Positions 24,184 through 31,846 of a stretch of 36,822 nt of DNA are shown here, one piece after another. How positions within the stretch are numbered: position 1 is the stretch's first letter; every line of letters begins with the position of its first letter. Under the pieces are notes generated by a model, which worked only from the letters and a program-made list of their open reading frames with translations, did no database searches and was not told where the DNA came from. The stretch spans positions 1 through 36,822 of the forward strand of contig JBCCXA010000036.1 of the NCBI GenBank assembly GCA_039192515.1, in the 5' to 3' direction. A program made the position numbers and the translations under genes. Source of the DNA: Verrucomicrobiota bacterium. Lineage in GTDB: Bacteria > Verrucomicrobiota > Verrucomicrobiia > Methylacidiphilales > JBCCWR01.

Positions 24184-26096
24184 TACTTATAGCTCCTTGT
24201 GACCATCTTCACTTCTTCGTATTTTAAATCCTCTTTGTGTAGCTTCGGGCCTCGACCGTTTCCATATTCCCATGCAGAGACATAAGCGAACTGATCATCA
24301 TGTCTGAGGGCTTCACCCTCCTCTGTTTGATGCTCTGAGCGGAAGTGTCCACCGCAAGATTCTTCACGATCTAGAGCATCGCGGCATATCAATTCGCCCA
24401 GCTCTAAAAAGTCCGCCACTCGACCTGCTTTTTCTAATTGTTGATTGAGCTCCTCTCCGGTTCCTGGAACATGTACATCGCTCCAAAATTCTTCGCGCAG
24501 TTGCGGTATCTCTTGTACCGCTTCCTTTAAGCCTGACTTATTGCGAGACATACCACATTTATTCCACATGATTTGACCGAGCCGTCTGTGAATATCACGA
24601 ACGGTTTGCTTCCCCTTAATATTGAGAATCTTTTGGTTATAATCCCTAACGGACTGAGCCGCTTCCTTGAATTCATCCTCATCACCAGAAGGCCTCGCGG
24701 CACCTTCCTCCGCTAAAAAGCGTCCTATAGTGTAGGGTAGAACAAAATAACCATCTGCTAACCCTTGCATCAAAGCACTAGCACCTAAGCGATTAGCACC
24801 GTGATCTGAAAAATTAGCCTCACCTGCTGCATACAAACCGGGAACGGTCGTCATGAGTTCATAATCAACCCAGAGTCCTCCCATCGTGTAATGAATGGCA
24901 GGGAAGATTCTCATGGGCTTCTCGTAAGCCAATTCACCGGTGATCTCCTTGTACATATCAAAGAGATTGCCATAACGCTCCTCAATCGTATGCCTACCAA
25001 GTCGGTTAATGGCATCACCAAAGTCTAAATACACTCCAAGTCCAGTCTTACCGACTCCACGACCTTCATCGCAAACCTCCTGGGCAGAGCGAGACGAAAT
25101 ATCACGCGGAGCAAGGTTGCCATAGCTCGGATATTTCCTTTCCAAATAATAATCTCGATCCTCTTCAGCGATGTCACGGGGATCTTTCTTGGCGTCTTCA
25201 GCTTTCTTAGGAACCCAAACGCGTCCATCATTGCGCAATGACTCTGACATCAAGGTCAACTTGGATTGATAATCACCTGAGACAGGAATGCATGTTGGGT
25301 GAATTTGCGCATAACAGGGATTAGCGAATAAAGCTCCCCGTTTGTGGGCACGCCAGGCTGCTGTTACATTGCAACCGATTGCGTTAGTTGAGAGATACCA
25401 GCAGTTGCCATAACCACCTGTGCAAAGCACTACCGCATTAGCTACGTGAGTGCTGATCTCACCCGTCACCATATTCCGAACAACAATACCCTTGGCCTTT
25501 CCATCTACTAGAACGACATCCAGCATTTCTGTGCGCTCATACATTTTTACTGAGCCTAAGCCAATCTGCCGTGATAAAGCCTGGTAAGCTCCTAATAGTA
25601 ATTGTTGTCCTGTTTGACCTCTCGCATAAAAAGTTCGAGAAACCTGGGCACCTCCAAAAGAACGGTTCGCCAGAGTCCCACCATATTCTCTTGCAAAAGG
25701 AACGCCTTGGGCTGCGCATTGATCAATGATGTTGGTGCTTACCTCCGCTAAACGATGCACATTTGCTTCCCTGGCTCGGAAATCACCACCCTTAATCGTG
25801 TCGTAAAATAAACGCCAAACACTGTCGCCGTCATTTTGATAATTTTTTGCCGCATTAATACCGCCTTGAGCAGCAATACTATGCGCGCGACGAGCACTGT
25901 CCTGATAACAAAAACATTTAACATGATAGCCAAGCTCACCCAGTGAAGCTGCCGCTGAAGCTCCAGCTAGCCCAGAGCCTACAATGATGATTTCATATTT
26001 CCGCTTATTGTTAGGAGCTACTAACTTAACATTGCGTTTATAGCTGCTCCATTTCTCCGACAATGGACCCTCTGGTATTTTTGCATCTAGATTCAT
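24183..26096 (-). CDS. sdhA: Succinate dehydrogenase flavoprotein subunit
   Basis: 637 aa. It oxidises succinate to fumarate with covalent FAD. FAD-binding [20 protein letters not shown] is near residues 37-56; [18 protein letters not shown] contains the His that should carry the FAD, with the QGGINA signature. The active-site region is [19 protein letters not shown] and the [19 protein letters not shown] block. This is the long SdhA form seen with b558-type SdhC. It follows sdhC by 2 bp and overlaps sdhB by 1 bp. The C-terminus has [19 protein letters not shown], normal for the family. Confidence 0.97.
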   Translation of the reverse strand: MNLDAKIPEGPLSEKWSSYKRNVKLVAPNNKRKYEIIIVGSGLAGASAAASLGELGYHVKCFCYQDSARRAHSIAAQGGINAAKNYQNDGDSVWRLFYDTIKGGDFRAREANVHRLAEVSTNIIDQCAAQGVPFAREYGGTLANRSFGGAQVSRTFYARGQTGQQLLLGAYQALSRQIGLGSVKMYERTEMLDVVLVDGKAKGIVVRNMVTGEISTHVANAVVLCTGGYGNCWYLSTNAIGCNVTAAWRAHKRGALFANPCYAQIHPTCIPVSGDYQSKLTLMSESLRNDGRVWVPKKAEDAKKDPRDIAEEDRDYYLERKYPSYGNLAPRDISSRSAQEVCDEGRGVGKTGLGVYLDFGDAINRLGRHTIEERYGNLFDMYKEITGELAYEKPMRIFPAIHYTMGGLWVDYELMTTVPGLYAAGEANFSDHGANRLGASALMQGLADGYFVLPYTIGRFLAEEGAARPSGDEDEFKEAAQSVRDYNQKILNIKGKQTVRDIHRRLGQIMWNKCGMSRNKSGLKEAVQEIPQLREEFWSDVHVPGTGEELNQQLEKAGRVADFLELGELICRDALDREESCGGHFRSEHQTEEGEALRHDDQFAYVSAWEYGNGRGPKLHKEDLKYEEVKMVTRSYK

Positions 26097-26098
26097 AA

Positions 26099-26842
26099 TT
26101 AATGTCCCACTCCTATTAAGCTAAACAAAATTTGATGCGTCCCTGTGATCACTGCAATTGGCACAGAACTCATCCCCACAAAAATCACCCAGGCAAATAC
26201 CGTCCCTCCATGATCAATGATGACCTGGTATCCCCGACCTTTTAAACCGAGTGACTGAAAAAAACTCTGGAACCCATGGCTCAAGTGCCAAGCAACCAAA
26301 GCCATGCTAACGATGTAAAAACCAACAACCCAAGGTTTTTGGAAAGCTTTTTCCACCATTGTGTAGACATCATGAACCTGTTGTCCGTGTAAATCCGCAT
26401 GCAAGTCATTAAAAGATTCACCTTCCAGAGTCGTTGAGATAGCTGGTACATTGCGCGTCGTAAAATGAAGAATATGAAAAATAATAAAAACTGAAATGAC
26501 GATTCCAGTTAAAGACATAGTTCTTGAAGCTAATGTTGCCGTAAGGGGCTTTTTATCCAAATATTCCTTAGGACGGGCTTTTTTATTCTCAATTGATAGC
26601 GAGATAGCCATCCATATATGCAGTATAGCGCAGGTGAGAAGCCCAACTCGAAATAACCATAGCGCTTCCGGGATAAAACGTAAAACATTAGCCGCATAAT
26701 GATTGATCGTGTCTTGTCCAAAAAAGATAAGTGTGTTACCTATCATATGAATAAAAACAAAACCACAGAGCGCCATTCCGGTAACTCCCATGATCAATTT
26801 TTTACCAATTGACGTCGTAAACAGTCTAGTTACTACTGTCAT
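26099..26842 (-). CDS. sdhC: Succinate dehydrogenase cytochrome b558 subunit
   Basis: 247 aa, five membrane helices, the single large anchor of the SdhCAB type (no separate SdhD). Haem-ligand candidates are His in [42 protein letters not shown] and [17 protein letters not shown]. It anchors SdhAB in the inner membrane and passes electrons to quinone. It is first in the operon, with a promoter about 50 bp before the ATG. Confidence 0.95.
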   Translation of the reverse strand: MTVVTRLFTTSIGKKLIMGVTGMALCGFVFIHMIGNTLIFFGQDTINHYAANVLRFIPEALWLFRVGLLTCAILHIWMAISLSIENKKARPKEYLDKKPLTATLASRTMSLTGIVISVFIIFHILHFTTRNVPAISTTLEGESFNDLHADLHGQQVHDVYTMVEKAFQKPWVVGFYIVSMALVAWHLSHGFQSFFQSLGLKGRGYQVIIDHGGTVFAWVIFVGMSSVPIAVITGTHQILFSLIGVGH

Positions 26843-26890
26843 AAAATAAATAAATCTTTATAAAACTTACGTTGTTATTAATCTCTACTT

Positions 26891-26921
26891 ATAATAAAAG
26901 GGCTAAAAGCGAGAGTGTCAA
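26891..26921 (-). promoter_or_regulatory. Sigma70-like promoter for sdhCAB
   Basis: The minus strand reads TTGACA (perfect -35, plus coordinates 26916-26921). A -10 TATTAT (26891-26896) follows after 19 nt; TTTATT at a 17-nt spacing is an alternative. It sits about 50 bp upstream of the sdhC start. Confidence 0.6.
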
Positions 26922-26958
26922 AATCTAATGCCCAGTAGGCGCAGGAAATAAATAATAC

Positions 26959-27630
26959 TTATATTATTAACAATTTCTCTAATATTAAATCTAAGGATTT
27001 CTCTGGCCTCTCTACAATTTCTGCATGCCATCCTTGATTCCTAGCCGCGCCATCAAAATATTCATCATCACCAATGAGAACGATCTCTTCTGGCTTGAAA
27101 TGAACTCGCTTTTGTGCCAACTGAAAAATCATGGGATGAGGCTTCTCAACCCCAACTTCGCTAGAAATAATAATTTGCTCGAAATATGGGCTCAGGGCAA
27201 GGCCATCCAAAATGGCCCTAAGGCGCCTATCCCAATTGGATAATACGCCGCAAGACATCCCTTTGCTCTTCAAACGCTGTAACGTTTCCTCCACTTCTGG
27301 GAAAAGTCTCCACAAATCTGCTCTCTCAAATAGTGTATATACCTCCTCAAAATAGTCATCAAAAGGGAAATCCTGTGGCATCTGCGGATAAACTGACCAC
27401 GTTCTTCTAACGACCTCTTTCCACCAGCCCTTATCATCCATGACTCTGGCCCCTTCTTGGGGATCACGAGGTTTCATCTGCTTCCAGGTATGGATAAAGG
27501 AACGGTGCAGAAATTCACCATCACCTTGCCAACCATAATGGCTCGCAACCTCTGCATAGATGACCCCTACCTTTCTGGCAGTTCTCAATAAAGTGCCCCC
27601 AGCATCGAAGAAAATAAATTTTATCACCAT
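26959..27630 (-). CDS. HAD-superfamily hydrolase (IA-type phosphatase)
   Basis: 223 aa. HAD motifs: I in FIFFDAGGTLLRTA (the nucleophile Asp is followed by Ala-Gly, so the second Asp of D-x-D is absent, as in some family members); II in CGVLSNWD; III Lys in VGVEKPHPMIF; IV in VLIGDDEYFDGAARNQGW. The helical cap lies between residues about 18 and 95. It resembles HDHD3/haloacid dehalogenase-like proteins. Substrate unknown. A standalone gene divergent from the small gene at 27866. Confidence 0.85.
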   Translation of the reverse strand: MVIKFIFFDAGGTLLRTARKVGVIYAEVASHYGWQGDGEFLHRSFIHTWKQMKPRDPQEGARVMDDKGWWKEVVRRTWSVYPQMPQDFPFDDYFEEVYTLFERADLWRLFPEVEETLQRLKSKGMSCGVLSNWDRRLRAILDGLALSPYFEQIIISSEVGVEKPHPMIFQLAQKRVHFKPEEIVLIGDDEYFDGAARNQGWHAEIVERPEKSLDLILEKLLII

Positions 27631-27865
27631 CTTGACTTAGCCATCATTGACTATACTTTTCAACTAAAGAAGTTCCCGGATATATTGCTGCCTTGGCTCC
27701 ATTCAAAATATTTTTACTATATCTTTATAGTCATGAGCATTCAGATTGTTCGTTTTTTTAACCTAAGTCATTGCTTATCAATAGTCTAAATAACTTTTTC
27801 CATATTTTTTTGCTAATGCAGTTGATTAGTTTGTCGATAAATTTTCTTTGGGAAGGATAGGAATT

Positions 27866-28063
27866 ATGTATAGCAAACGAAAAAACAAGTACAGTCAGAT
27901 AAAAGAAGAGAAGCCCACCCTTTTGATTTGCGCTTGGACCAAGAAAATCATGGTGGATGATCGCTGGATGACTCTTGAGGACTTCCTAGAAAACCGTTGC
28001 GGCTATCAAGTCTCTCATGGCATTTCAGACCCCAGATTACTTTACCGAGTGATTACTTCTTAG
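27866..28063 (+). CDS. Small protein resembling a CxxCKKI...HGICPxC zinc module that has lost most cysteines
   Basis: 65 aa from ATG 27866, with GGATAGGAATT upstream. The middle reads LLICAWTKKIMVDDRWMTL, then EDFLENRCGYQVSHGIS, then DPRLLYRV. This follows the short C-terminal module found on many PAS kinases and response regulators (C-[SA]-x-C-K-K-I-R-x-x-x-G-x-W..x-E-x-Y-I..S-H-G-I-C-P-x-C). Here the CAWC is CAWT and HGICPEC is HGISDPR, so only one framework Cys remains (a Cys in the middle, NRCGY, is not a framework Cys). It is therefore a free-standing, probably metal-free relative. The assignment is by eye. Confidence 0.6.
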   Translation: MYSKRKNKYSQIKEEKPTLLICAWTKKIMVDDRWMTLEDFLENRCGYQVSHGISDPRLLYRVITS

Positions 28064-28136
28064 TAAAAGCCTCATAGATGAGAATAATTGCTTCCGACTA
28101 AGATCAAGGTCTCGGAGTCCGATATCTCAGGTAGAT

Positions 28137-28769
28137 ATGGAAATCTCAGGCATAGGACAAGATGTCTTTAGCGCTTATACTCTGCGCTATGGGAATCAGG
28201 GAAATATTCCCAATTCACAAAATTCCGCTTCTGCTCAGATGCCAAGAATCTCTATTTCATCATCAGAACTTCGTCCAGGAGAGCTCAGTCCCGAAGAAAA
28301 AAAGCTCGTCGAGAAGCTAAAGCAACGTGACCGGGAAGTTCGAGCACACGAACAAGCTCATGTCAGCGCAGCTGGGGCCTATGCCCGAGGAGGACCCATT
28401 TACACCTACCAAACCGGACCAGATGGTAAATCCTACGCTATAGGTGGAGAAGTTCGGATCGACACGTCTCCAGAAAGCACCCCGGAAAAGACACTCGAGA
28501 AGGCACGGGTAATCCAAGCTGCCGCCACAGCACCAGCGGAACCCTCCCCACAAGACAGCGCCGTAGCAGCTCAAGCAGCTCAGATGGAGGCACAAGCTGC
28601 CACTGAAATACGGGAGAAAAAGCGTGAGGAAAAAGAAGAAAATGAATCAGGATCCTCATCTAATAACCGCTCTAACTCTCTACCTAGCCTAAGTGAAACT
28701 CTGCAGAAACTTTATGATCAAAGTTTTGATCCGAAAGAGAACCAACCTTCTTTTAGCTTATTAGCGTAG
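28137..28769 (+). CDS. SprA-related putative metalloprotease (HExxH)
   Basis: 210 aa, similar to the SprA-related/CJM1_0395 family (PF12118 type). The core runs at about residues 55-150: LKQRDREVRAHEQAHVSAAG, then AYARGGPIYTYQTGPDGKSY, then AIGGEVRIDTSPESTPEKTL and KARVIQAAATAPAEPSPQD. HEQAH (about 79-83) is the HExxH-like zinc site. Flanks are low complexity: a Ser/Asn-rich start and an acidic/basic EKKREEKEEN plus SGSSSNNRSNS tail. It has no signal peptide and the function is unknown in the family. CAGGTAG precedes the ATG. It precedes the SPFH pair by 95 bp on the same strand. Confidence 0.82.
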   Translation: MEISGIGQDVFSAYTLRYGNQGNIPNSQNSASAQMPRISISSSELRPGELSPEEKKLVEKLKQRDREVRAHEQAHVSAAGAYARGGPIYTYQTGPDGKSYAIGGEVRIDTSPESTPEKTLEKARVIQAAATAPAEPSPQDSAVAAQAAQMEAQAATEIREKKREEKEENESGSSSNNRSNSLPSLSETLQKLYDQSFDPKENQPSFSLLA

Positions 28770-28863
28770 AGCCCATTACCGCTTCATCATTCTCGTTTGA
28801 AATTTGGCCAATAGATCCTAAATTTCACTTGTCATTAAACCAGGCTCGGCTAAGTAATTTGAT

Positions 28864-29868
28864 GTGCCGATTATTGAGATATGCTTGGGCATCTCCATAG
28901 GTAGCTTACTCTACCTCCTAGTTCGTTGCGTCATTTCGGGCTTCTACACACTCGAACAAAATGAACGGGCTGTTATCACTACCTTTGGCAGAGCAGAAAG
29001 AGTTCTCGGCAAGACGACGCTTGATGATCCTGTTTGCGAACACCTACCCCAAAGTGATCGCGAGCGCTACTGCTACCCCCAAGTCCGCGTCGTTGGTCCG
29101 GGGGCTCATTTCAAACTGCCCTGGCAAAAAGTTCACAAAGTTTCCATAGCCATTGAAACAGCCAACCTGGCCTATGATCCCATTACACCGCAAGCAAACA
29201 GTGGGGGCACTATTCTGGAAGCTGTCACCAAGGATCAGCTAAATATTGGCATCTCAGGCCAACTGCGCTATGCCATCTCCGAGCGAAATCTTTATGCGTA
29301 TCTGTTTGGAGTAAAGAATCCAGTCGCACACATTCTAGGTTATTTTGTATCTATCCTGCGTGAACGTATAGCCAACTTTGAGGCCCCTGCCAAAGACTCA
29401 CTCCCCCTTGCAGAAGACCAGCCTGCACCGGAAGGCATTGACCTGGAAGGCATCTCCATTAATGATCTACGCAAGAACCTTAACCTACTTAACGAGCAAA
29501 TGGATCAAGAATGTCTCTCATCGGCAGCGCGCTATGGTATTATCCTAGACGCATCTTTGATCACAGGAATTGACCCACCCTCAGAAATCGACTCCGCACT
29601 TGCCGCCATCAATACCGCTAATAACGAAGTATCCTCTGACATTAGCGTTGCCAACGCTTTTGCAGACCAACGAATTGTCGAATCCAAAAAAGCAGTGGAA
29701 ATCCAAACGATGCGTGCCGAGGCGGAAGTGCAACCCTTACGCTGGCTTGCTGAACAATTAAAACAACTCAAGGATAGTGGGAAAGACGCCATCCCAGCTT
29801 ACCTACGCAATGTTCGCCTGGACCTCTACCAAAGAGCACGACGCATCATTTTGGACATGAAAGAATAA
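28864..29868 (+). CDS. SPFH/Band 7 membrane protein (HflK-like), first of pair
   Basis: 334 aa, GTG start. The N-terminal helix IEICLGISIGSLLYLLVRCV is followed by the SPFH domain: NERAVITTFGRAERVL, VVGPGAHFKLPWQKVHKVSI, LEAVTKDQLNIGISGQLRYA, and NVRLDLYQRARRIILDMKE at the end. A helical stalk (ADQRIVESKKAVEIQTMRAE, then AEVQPLRWLAEQL) suits oligomer rings like HflK/C or flotillin. An Arg/Asp-rich insert (KTTLDDPVCEHLPQSDRERY) between strands 1 and 2 is unusual. It lies 16 bp before the second SPFH gene. No FtsH protease is near, so a protease-modulator role is only inferred. Confidence 0.8.
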   Translation: MPIIEICLGISIGSLLYLLVRCVISGFYTLEQNERAVITTFGRAERVLGKTTLDDPVCEHLPQSDRERYCYPQVRVVGPGAHFKLPWQKVHKVSIAIETANLAYDPITPQANSGGTILEAVTKDQLNIGISGQLRYAISERNLYAYLFGVKNPVAHILGYFVSILRERIANFEAPAKDSLPLAEDQPAPEGIDLEGISINDLRKNLNLLNEQMDQECLSSAARYGIILDASLITGIDPPSEIDSALAAINTANNEVSSDISVANAFADQRIVESKKAVEIQTMRAEAEVQPLRWLAEQLKQLKDSGKDAIPAYLRNVRLDLYQRARRIILDMKE

Positions 29869-29884
29869 GTAAAGGGACTCTGAT

Positions 29885-30781
29885 ATGCTAATAATACCCG
29901 TTGCCCTAGGAACATTCATTCTATGCTTTTTAGTTGTTCCCATAATTTTGGGCATCGGCAAAGCCCTGGGCTTCTACACCATTGTTGATGAATGCAAAAG
30001 CAAAGTCTTCATCCTCTTTGGTAAAGTGATCACAGTTATTGATGAGCCTGGACTCCATATCCTGCCTACTAAGCTCGGCTTTCATGCCTTCCTCGTTGGA
30101 TTATTTGGGCAAGTTCATGAAATTGACCATCGTCTCGATCAAGAATACCTCCGCTCTCAGTCCGTCAATTCAGAAGAAGGAACACCTATGGGCATAGGCC
30201 TTTGGTATGAAATGAAAGTCAGCGATCCCGTCGCTTACCTCTTCAAAAATACGGACCCTAGAGGTTCCTTAAGGGCAAACCTAAGTAATGCCACCGTCCG
30301 CTGCTTGAGCAACATGCCTTTGGAGACCTTGATGCAGGACCGGCATGCAATGAGTCGTTTGGTTCGTGATGAAGTGACACCCAAGACAGAAGCTTGGGGC
30401 TATCGACTTGGCTCAGTCTATATCCGAAAAGTTCATTTCCGCGATCTAGAAATGCTTCGCCAAATTGAACAGAAAGTTGTGAACCGCCTGCGGCAAGTCA
30501 CCTCAGCGATTCGTCAAATGGGTGCCAACCAAGTGGATGTCATTAAAAGCACCGCCGAACGTGAAGCAGCTGCGGAATTTGCCCGCGCTCGCGCCATGCG
30601 CCCTTACCTTGTCGGTGTCGCATTGCAGGAAATCGCCCAGGACAACGAGATCATGGACGCGATGTTTGAAATCCTAGAAACTGAAAAAATGCTCTCCGGT
30701 GAAGTGGACCTCACACTTGTGCCTCCAGAGCAAAAAAGCGGCTTACTCTCGCAGCTCTTGGCCTCAAGCAAGCCTGCCTAG
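29885..30781 (+). CDS. SPFH/Band 7 membrane protein (HflC-like), second of pair
   Basis: 298 aa, ATG start after AGGGACTC. Two hydrophobic segments (LIIPVALGTFILCFLVVPIIL) lead into an SPFH domain: SKVFILFGKVITVIDEPGLH, GTPMGIGLWYEMKVSDPVAY, then LFKNTDPRGSLRANLSN, and a stalk with VVNRLRQVTSAIRQMG, then KSTAEREAAAEFARARAMRP and YLVGVALQEI. The C-terminal tail EQKSGLLSQLLASSKPA has no known motif. It partners the preceding gene as HflK/HflC-type pairs do, and both are of the non-flotillin type. Expected to form ring scaffolds in the inner membrane. Confidence 0.8.
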   Translation: MLIIPVALGTFILCFLVVPIILGIGKALGFYTIVDECKSKVFILFGKVITVIDEPGLHILPTKLGFHAFLVGLFGQVHEIDHRLDQEYLRSQSVNSEEGTPMGIGLWYEMKVSDPVAYLFKNTDPRGSLRANLSNATVRCLSNMPLETLMQDRHAMSRLVRDEVTPKTEAWGYRLGSVYIRKVHFRDLEMLRQIEQKVVNRLRQVTSAIRQMGANQVDVIKSTAEREAAAEFARARAMRPYLVGVALQEIAQDNEIMDAMFEILETEKMLSGEVDLTLVPPEQKSGLLSQLLASSKPA

Positions 30782-30859
30782 CCATCACCAAGAATGCTAT
30801 GCGATGAATAGCCCTAGAGTCATTCAAGTTACCCAAAGTCATTAGGGTCATCGCTCAGA

Positions 30860-30899
30860 CCTCTAATAGAAGCATGCTGATAGTCAACCTGATTAGAGG
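30860..30899 (+). terminator. Possible weak terminator after the SPFH pair
   Basis: CCTCTAAT (30860-30867) and ATTAGAGG (30892-30899) form an 8-bp stem with a 24-nt loop, 79 bp after the gene end. No T-run follows, so this may not be a true intrinsic terminator. Confidence 0.25.
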
Positions 30900-30963
30900 G
30901 TTAGGATGAGGTTGCTATGTCTCTATTTACAGGCCAATCACTTACCATATAGATTCGTAAAAG

Positions 30964-31024
30964 GCCATCGGCGCACTAGAGTGTCTAACACGCCAATGGC
31001 TACTATTTACAATAGATTCTATTG
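30964..31024. repeat. Two palindromes next to repeat copy 4
   Basis: 30964-31000 is an imperfect palindrome: GCCAT-C-GGCG-CAC-TAGA on the left pairs with TCTA-ACA-CGCC-A-ATGGC on the right around GTG. Right behind it 31010-31024 reads CAATAG-ATT-CTATTG, a perfect 6-bp palindrome with a 3-nt loop. The second merges with the left end of repeat copy 4. Role unknown; possible protein-binding sites or structured RNA. Confidence 0.45.
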
Positions 31025-31826
31025 AACCCGGACAATGTCATAGAAGAGATGCGTAAAAGATTGAGCCACAAGGAAGGAGAATCGATGAAGAAGTATTCGT
31101 CCGCCCTAAATCTCATCTATTGCATTCTGTCTTTTCCATCATCATTTCAAAGACTATCACCAAGGGATTCTTTCTTTTTTATTCAAGTACCTGTCAAAGA
31201 AAGCTAGCTGCACTTGAAAATTTGCCTCCGTATCCCAAAAACGCTGACTGGGAGGGACTCTGCCTCCTGCACGGCCAACCCCCTCAAAAGTGCTAGAGTA
31301 GCTTTTTTTCTAAAACTAATACTGGCAAAGAACTCATCGGTAGTTCCTCTGAACTCATCTGCACTTTTAAAAGCCTTTTTAAGTTTTTTAAAAAAATTTC
31401 TGCATTGTGTATAGGGTATAACATCATCTTCTAGACCTGCCTGAACAAAAAATGCTCCGTCACCTTTGTCTATATAGGTTGTAGAATTTACTAGTTTCAC
31501 TTTATTGGTTTTTCCGTCTACATCAAACCCCATGTAAGAAGATTCTCTTCGTGTATTTATTTCAAATCCTAGTGCCTCTGCCTCCTTCACTAACGTTGAG
31601 AAGTCAATAATCGGATACCACAAGAGGGATGCTTGAACATCCGAGGATTGATTGGCACAACCCAACTCTCTACCCTCCAATTTGCCGAAAAAAACCACCG
31701 GATCACCAAACTTGATAAGTTAAAGATATGGATCTCAATAGGTGAAAGCTCTAGCAGCCTTTAGATTTCTAGGGATTAAGATCTTGCTCTGATCTTTAAG
31801 TCTCTATGGCATCATTCGGATTTTAC
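31017..31826 (+). mobile_element. Longest copy (4) of the TIR-bearing repeat, with cargo ORF
   Basis: Left end AACCCGGACAATGTCATAG. Right end, reverse complemented, AAATCCGAATGATGCCATAG: inverted repeats at both ends. The left arm ATTGAGCCACAAGGAAGGAG, then AATCGATGAAGAAG, matches copies 1-3. The right arm ATATGGATCTCAATAGG, CTCTAGCAGCCT, AAGATCTTGCTCTGATC and TTTAAGTCTCTATGGCATC matches copies 2 and 3. About 600 bp of non-repeat sequence, including the ORF at 31204-31698 (minus), lies between the arms. The short copies could be internal deletions of such a form, or this copy could have gained cargo. No transposase is recognised inside. Confidence 0.6.
31204..31698 (-). CDS. Hypothetical protein inside the TIR repeat, possibly 5'-truncated
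   Basis: 164 codons from a GTG at 31698. The frame is open further upstream to a TAA at about 31722, reading LIKFGDPVVFFGKLEGREL with no ATG, so the N-terminus is probably lost or the start is non-canonical. I see no known domain. Motifs worth noting: LWYPIIDFSTLVKEAEALGF, VQAGLEDDVIPYTQCRNFFK, KLKKAFKSADEFRG, and a basic C-terminus (RRQIFKCS). It is cytoplasmic by appearance, with no signal peptide or helix span. Its 5' end touches the right arm of copy 4 and its 3' end lies about 100 bp from the left arm. Real coding is likely given the length, but function and even the start are unknown. Confidence 0.45.
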   Translation of the reverse strand: MVFFGKLEGRELGCANQSSDVQASLLWYPIIDFSTLVKEAEALGFEINTRRESSYMGFDVDGKTNKVKLVNSTTYIDKGDGAFFVQAGLEDDVIPYTQCRNFFKKLKKAFKSADEFRGTTDEFFASISFRKKATLALLRGLAVQEAESLPVSVFGIRRQIFKCS

Positions 31827-31846
31827 CCAACCAGGTTAGAATGTAT

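Noticed and set aside
31022..31207. 61-codon plus-strand ORF inside repeat copy 4
   Set aside because: It starts at TTG without a ribosome site, overlaps the conserved repeat arm, and its frame is not preserved in the other copies.
31017..31826. Integron-type attC cassette
   Set aside because: The ends lack the GTTRRRY/RYYYAAC core sites, and copies lie far apart on both strands and not in an array.
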